DNA of 64,000 nt from Palsa-504 sp963822765 (GTDB lineage: Bacteria > Actinomycetota > Actinomycetes > Streptosporangiales > Streptosporangiaceae): contig CAWGJL010000005.1 in NCBI GenBank assembly GCA_963822765.1, positions 124,001 to 188,000 of the forward strand, given 5' to 3'. The notes below the pieces were generated by a model that had not been told where the DNA came from, did not search any database, and saw nothing but the letters and a program-made list of their open reading frames with translations. Positions 60,925-64,000 of this stretch are shown here, piece after piece; position 1 is the first letter of the stretch; the number at the start of each line of letters is the position of its first letter. Both the position numbers and the translations under genes were made by a program.

Positions 60925-60958
60925 GGTCCCGCTGTGCCAGGATCGGGGACACGAGCCG

Positions 60959-61570
60959 ATGGAACGAGGTGTTGTGGCCGGGACGTCGCTGACTGTCGCC
61001 CTTGATACGCCGTCGGCGCGGGTTCTCGCCGACCAGGCGTCGATCATCAACGACCTTCAATTCGTCATGGATAGCTGCAAGCGGCTGCTCGACGAGCTGG
61101 CCAGGCCGCAGGAAGACCGGGACGGAGTGGTGCCGCAGGCGCTGTGGTCGTCGGCCCTGGTGGCCTACGTGCGCTGCTTCAGCGCGGACCGGCGTTCCGG
61201 GCTGGCCGTCGACGACGTGCAGAACCTGCCGCTGCAGGGCGCGGTGATGAAGTTCCACACCTGGGTCACCGAGGAATGCGGCAAGCTCACCGCGCCGCCG
61301 GCCGACCCGTACGAGGCGGTCACGATCGGCGCCGCGCTGGCCCCGCCCGGGCAGAAAAAGCGGCGGGTGGAAGGCATCGCGGTCTTCACTACCAGCCGGG
61401 TCCTGATCGACGTCATCGGCGTGCGGCAGCTCGGCGGCCTGGCGTCGGAACTAGCCAAGCAGACCGCGCAGAAGGCGGAGAAACAGCAGCACGAGGTGCT
61501 CACCGACGCCCAGCAGCTGGATCTGGACGGCCTGTATGAATCGCCGCCGCTGAGCACCGGGGCGGCATAG
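60959..61570 (+). CDS. hypothetical protein (203 aa)
   Basis: Soluble protein, ATG 60959 (MERGVVAG); GTG or ATG alternatives downstream. Helical with SIINDLQFVMDSCKRLLDEL, ALVAYVRCFSADRRSGL and a Lys/Glu-rich C-terminal helix. No family recognised. Possibly cytosolic. Confidence 0.6.
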   Translation: MERGVVAGTSLTVALDTPSARVLADQASIINDLQFVMDSCKRLLDELARPQEDRDGVVPQALWSSALVAYVRCFSADRRSGLAVDDVQNLPLQGAVMKFHTWVTEECGKLTAPPADPYEAVTIGAALAPPGQKKRRVEGIAVFTTSRVLIDVIGVRQLGGLASELAKQTAQKAEKQQHEVLTDAQQLDLDGLYESPPLSTGAA

Positions 61571-61678
61571 TCGCGGCCAGCGCTCCTGTGCCGCGCACCG
61601 GCCCTCTAGAGTAGGCGGACATCTTGCTGCTCTCTAGCGGGCGCGGCCCGAGGCAAGGACCCTACGCCCGGAGATGAC

Positions 61679-62731
61679 GTGACACCTTCCGTTCCGGGGC
61701 CCCGGCCCTCCCGGCACTCCGGACCGGGCTATGTGGCGAACCCCAAAGCGCCCGACTTCGAACTCGATGCGCCGCTGCGAGAGGCCGCGGCCCGGTGGCT
61801 GAACCTGGTGCCCGCCGGACACCGGCACGACAGCGGAGACCCGGCAACGGATGTCCTGCAGACGCTGCGCGAACACACCCGCAGCTGCCCCGATCATCCG
61901 GTCGCGGCCCTGTGGGTGGCCCACCGCCACCTGCGGGATCCGGCATCGGCGGTCCGGGTCGCGTCGCTCGTGCTGGCCTCGGAGGCACTGTGGTGGCTCG
62001 GGCGTTTCGAGGATGCGCGCCGGGCCGCCCAGGCGGCGGCCGACGCCGATCCGGCCTCGGCCCAGGCGCTGAGGCGGCTGGCGGTCGCCCTGTACCGGCA
62101 GGGACGGTTCGAGGAGGCGGGCGGGCGCCTCGATGACCTGGTGAAATCGGCCGACCGGTTCGCTCCGGGGTGGGCGCTGCGCGGCCAGGTGGCGGTCTGG
62201 CTCGACGCGGGCAACCCGGCGGCGGGGCGGGCCGACTTCGCCGCCGCGGCCGCGCTGACTCCCGGCACCTGGGTGGTGCCGTACCGGATGGCCGCTGCTG
62301 ACTTCCAGGCGACCGCCGACGCGGAGGTCAGGGTGCATGACGCCGAGACGGGCGGTTCCTCCGGCGTCCTGGCGGACGTGGTGCTGCTGCCGGACACGTC
62401 ACGGGTCGAGCGGGGCGTGGACCCGGATCGCCGGTGGCATCTGGAAGGGCCGAGCACCGGGGGCGGCGATTCGGACAGCTTGTTCGGCGGGCTGGGCGGA
62501 GACTTCGCCGCGGGGGCGCGCTCCCGGGTCTCGTTCGGGGCCAGGTTCGTGCTTTACCAGCGGAACATCGAGAACCTCTGCCCGGGGCGGGCGGCGGTGC
62601 GTGAGGAGATCCGCACGTCGGTGGCCGAGCTTTACGACGCGGCGCTGGAGTCCCGCGCGAGGATCGCGATCAAGGGCGCACCCGAGCAACACGCCGAGGG
62701 CGCAACCGTCCCGGGCGACGAGGACAGCTAG
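61679..62731 (+). CDS. TPR protein with degenerate zincin-like C-terminal domain
   Basis: 350-aa protein, GTG 61679. Residues about 60-200 form TPR-type helical repeats (ALWWLGRFEDARRAAQAAADADPASAQALRRLAVALYRQGRFEEA). The C-terminal ~110 residues resemble minigluzincin-like metallopeptidases (ARFVLYQRNIENLCPGRAAVREEIRTS), but where the family has an HExxH motif the sequence reads VAELYDAALE, so the metal site is lost. Possibly a structural or inhibitory derivative. Confidence 0.68.
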   Translation: MTPSVPGPRPSRHSGPGYVANPKAPDFELDAPLREAAARWLNLVPAGHRHDSGDPATDVLQTLREHTRSCPDHPVAALWVAHRHLRDPASAVRVASLVLASEALWWLGRFEDARRAAQAAADADPASAQALRRLAVALYRQGRFEEAGGRLDDLVKSADRFAPGWALRGQVAVWLDAGNPAAGRADFAAAAALTPGTWVVPYRMAAADFQATADAEVRVHDAETGGSSGVLADVVLLPDTSRVERGVDPDRRWHLEGPSTGGGDSDSLFGGLGGDFAAGARSRVSFGARFVLYQRNIENLCPGRAAVREEIRTSVAELYDAALESRARIAIKGAPEQHAEGATVPGDEDS

Positions 62732-62732
62732 C

Positions 62733-64000
62733 TCACGGGCGGGTGCCGAATGAGGGTCTGCCCGGGGCGGCGGGCAGCGTAGCGTAGGCGTCGCGGACCC
62801 AGTCGCAGAGCAGGGGCCTGGTCTGGCGGGGGTCGATGATCTCCTCGATGCCGAAGCGTTCGGCGGTGCGCAGCGGGCTGCGCACCGCGTCGAGCCGGGT
62901 CCGGATGGCGGCCAGGGTCGCGGCCGGGTCGTCGGCGGCTTCCAGTTCGGCGCGGTAGGCGGCCTCGATCCCGCCTTCGACGGGCAGCGACCCCCAGTCG
63001 GCCGAGGGCCAGGCCCACCGGCGGATGAGCCGGTGCCGGTTGGTCAGGCCCGCCCCGCCGACCCCGAACACGCGGCGGACGATGATCTCGGCCCCGGGCA
63101 CGGCCGACTGGTAGACGGCGCTGATCGCCCGTACGCCGTGCCGGATGGTGGCGCGCTGCTCGGCCCGGGTGCCGATGAGCAGCCCGGGCTGGTCGGTGAA
63201 CGTCACGACCGGCAGGTGGAACGTCGAGCACAGGTCGGCCAGCCGGGTCAGCGCCTCGGCGCCCTCGACGGTCAGGCAGCCGCCGGCCGCATACGGGTCG
63301 CTGGCCACGACGCCGACCGGATGGCCGTCCAGGCGGGCCAGCGCGGTGACGACCGACCCGCCGTAGCCCTGCACCTCCATGACCGAGCCGAGGTCGAACA
63401 CCGCGTCCAGGATGCCCCGGATCCGGTAGGGCTGGCGCCGGTCACGCGGGATCGCGGACAGCAGCATGTCCTCCCGCCGCCCGGCCGGATCGGTGCCGGG
63501 GATCACCGGCGGCTGCTGGTACGCGCTTTGCGGCAGGTAGGACAGGAAGCGCCTGATCATCGCGAACGCCTCGCGCTCCGACGCCGCGATCAGGTCCACC
63601 GCGGCGTTACGGCCGTGCACGGCGGCCCCGCCCAGCTCTTCCTTGGTGACGTCTTCCCCGGCCCCGCTGCGGACCACCGGCGGCCCGGCCACGAACAACT
63701 GCCCGACGCCGTCCACCAGCACCGACAGGTGCGCGGCGCAGAGCCTGGCCGCGCCCAGGCCGGCCACCGGGCCCAGGCCCGCGGCGACCACCGGCACGGT
63801 GGACAGGTTGTCCACGACGTAATCCCAGCCGGGATTGGCCGGGACGTAGGTATAGCCCATCTGCTCGAGCATCTTCACGCTGCCGCCCCCGCCGGTCCCC
63901 TCGACCAGCCGGACCAGCGGCAGCCTCAGCTCGTGGGCGAGCCGCTCGGCGTAAATCTGCTTGCCCGCGATCGCGGCGTCCGCGGCGCCGCCGCGGATGG
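62733..64000 (-). CDS. acyl-CoA carboxylase carboxyltransferase subunit (partial)
   Basis: Biotin-dependent carboxyltransferase (acetyl-/propionyl-CoA carboxylase beta-type), about 420 residues visible; the N-terminus extends beyond the right edge. Visible blocks: VDNLSTVPVVAAGLGPVAGLGAA, HGRNAAVDLIAASEREAF, PVVTFTDQPGLLIGTRAEQ, FGIEEIIDPRQTRPLLCDW. It transfers carboxyl from biotin to an acyl-CoA. Convergent on the TPR gene with a one-base gap. Confidence 0.9.
   Translation of the reverse strand, partial: IRGGAADAAIAGKQIYAERLAHELRLPLVRLVEGTGGGGSVKMLEQMGYTYVPANPGWDYVVDNLSTVPVVAAGLGPVAGLGAARLCAAHLSVLVDGVGQLFVAGPPVVRSGAGEDVTKEELGGAAVHGRNAAVDLIAASEREAFAMIRRFLSYLPQSAYQQPPVIPGTDPAGRREDMLLSAIPRDRRQPYRIRGILDAVFDLGSVMEVQGYGGSVVTALARLDGHPVGVVASDPYAAGGCLTVEGAEALTRLADLCSTFHLPVVTFTDQPGLLIGTRAEQRATIRHGVRAISAVYQSAVPGAEIIVRRVFGVGGAGLTNRHRLIRRWAWPSADWGSLPVEGGIEAAYRAELEAADDPAATLAAIRTRLDAVRSPLRTAERFGIEEIIDPRQTRPLLCDWVRDAYATLPAAPGRPSFGTRP

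Noticed and set aside
1..64000. tRNA, rRNA, insertion sequence ends, integrase or prophage genes
   Set aside because: None recognised by reading both strands; no transposase or integrase motif found, though relics suggest past recombination.

Overview
The window is G+C-rich DNA with the strong third-position G/C bias of a filamentous or soil actinomycete. Gene content agrees: a WhiB protein, a BldC-like helix-turn-helix protein, a SigB/SigF-type sigma factor with STAS and RsbW-like partners, ANTAR and LAL-type LuxR regulators, an actinobacterial QcrB-like cytochrome b, HpnH (hopanoid side chain) and MetX/MetY. No rRNA, tRNA or CRISPR array was seen. I cannot name the genus.

Layout. 1-7.9 kb: two paralogous LAL-type LuxR regulators flanking an NCS1 permease and an alpha/beta hydrolase. 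8.3-11.4 kb: a tight operon of SDR-like protein, 77-aa and 59-aa proteins, an orphan cytochrome b and a J-domain-like protein. 11.4-15.3 kb: a secreted lectin-like protein, then a stress locus (STAS protein, RsbW-like kinase, small proteins) with two near-identical cassettes, each a SigB-like promoter, a leader hairpin and a 23/24-aa membrane peptide. 15.3-23.5 kb: relics, TetR-hpnH with a clear operator, glutathione peroxidase-LLM oxidoreductase, arylamine N-acetyltransferase, DinB-like protein, and an ECF sigma factor with its membrane partner. 23.5-28.2 kb: MBL relic, threonine synthase-like enzyme, and a phosphotransferase/acyl-CoA dehydrogenase pair. 28.5-31.8 kb: two large low-complexity secreted surface proteins. 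32-37.7 kb: relics with orphan operators, WhiB, a globin-ankyrin fusion, an AAA/DUF234 ATPase and a DUF72 protein. 37.7-42.9 kb: FAD oxidoreductase-OsmC, then metX-metY-CoA-binding protein. 43-50.9 kb: STAS pair, ANTAR protein, CheR-PAS and CheB proteins, then a SigB-type sigma factor and a BldC-like protein. 50.9-64 kb: APC permease, HpaI-like aldolase, PhyH dioxygenase, an MFS transporter with a large insert, TetR/Baeyer-Villiger monooxygenase/CMD operon, lysoplasmalogenase, TPR protein and an acyl-CoA carboxylase.

How genes fit together. The clearest theme is a SigB-style general stress/partner-switching network: sigma factor at 48.7-49.4 kb, RsbW-like kinase at 14.3-15.0 kb, three STAS proteins, and three candidate GTT-N15/16-GGG(T/C)A promoters, two of which drive the duplicated membrane peptides.

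The most unusual protein is the orphan cytochrome b. It keeps both ligands of the p-side heme and the PDWY quinol motif, but both histidines expected to hold heme bH are replaced (R113, S215).

The window is also rich in broken genes: about eight single-base frame breaks, several truncated relics, and two in-frame internal deletions (APC permease, SDR). Some frame breaks lie in C/G runs or repeats and could be sequence errors; the truncated relics and deletions cannot be explained that way.
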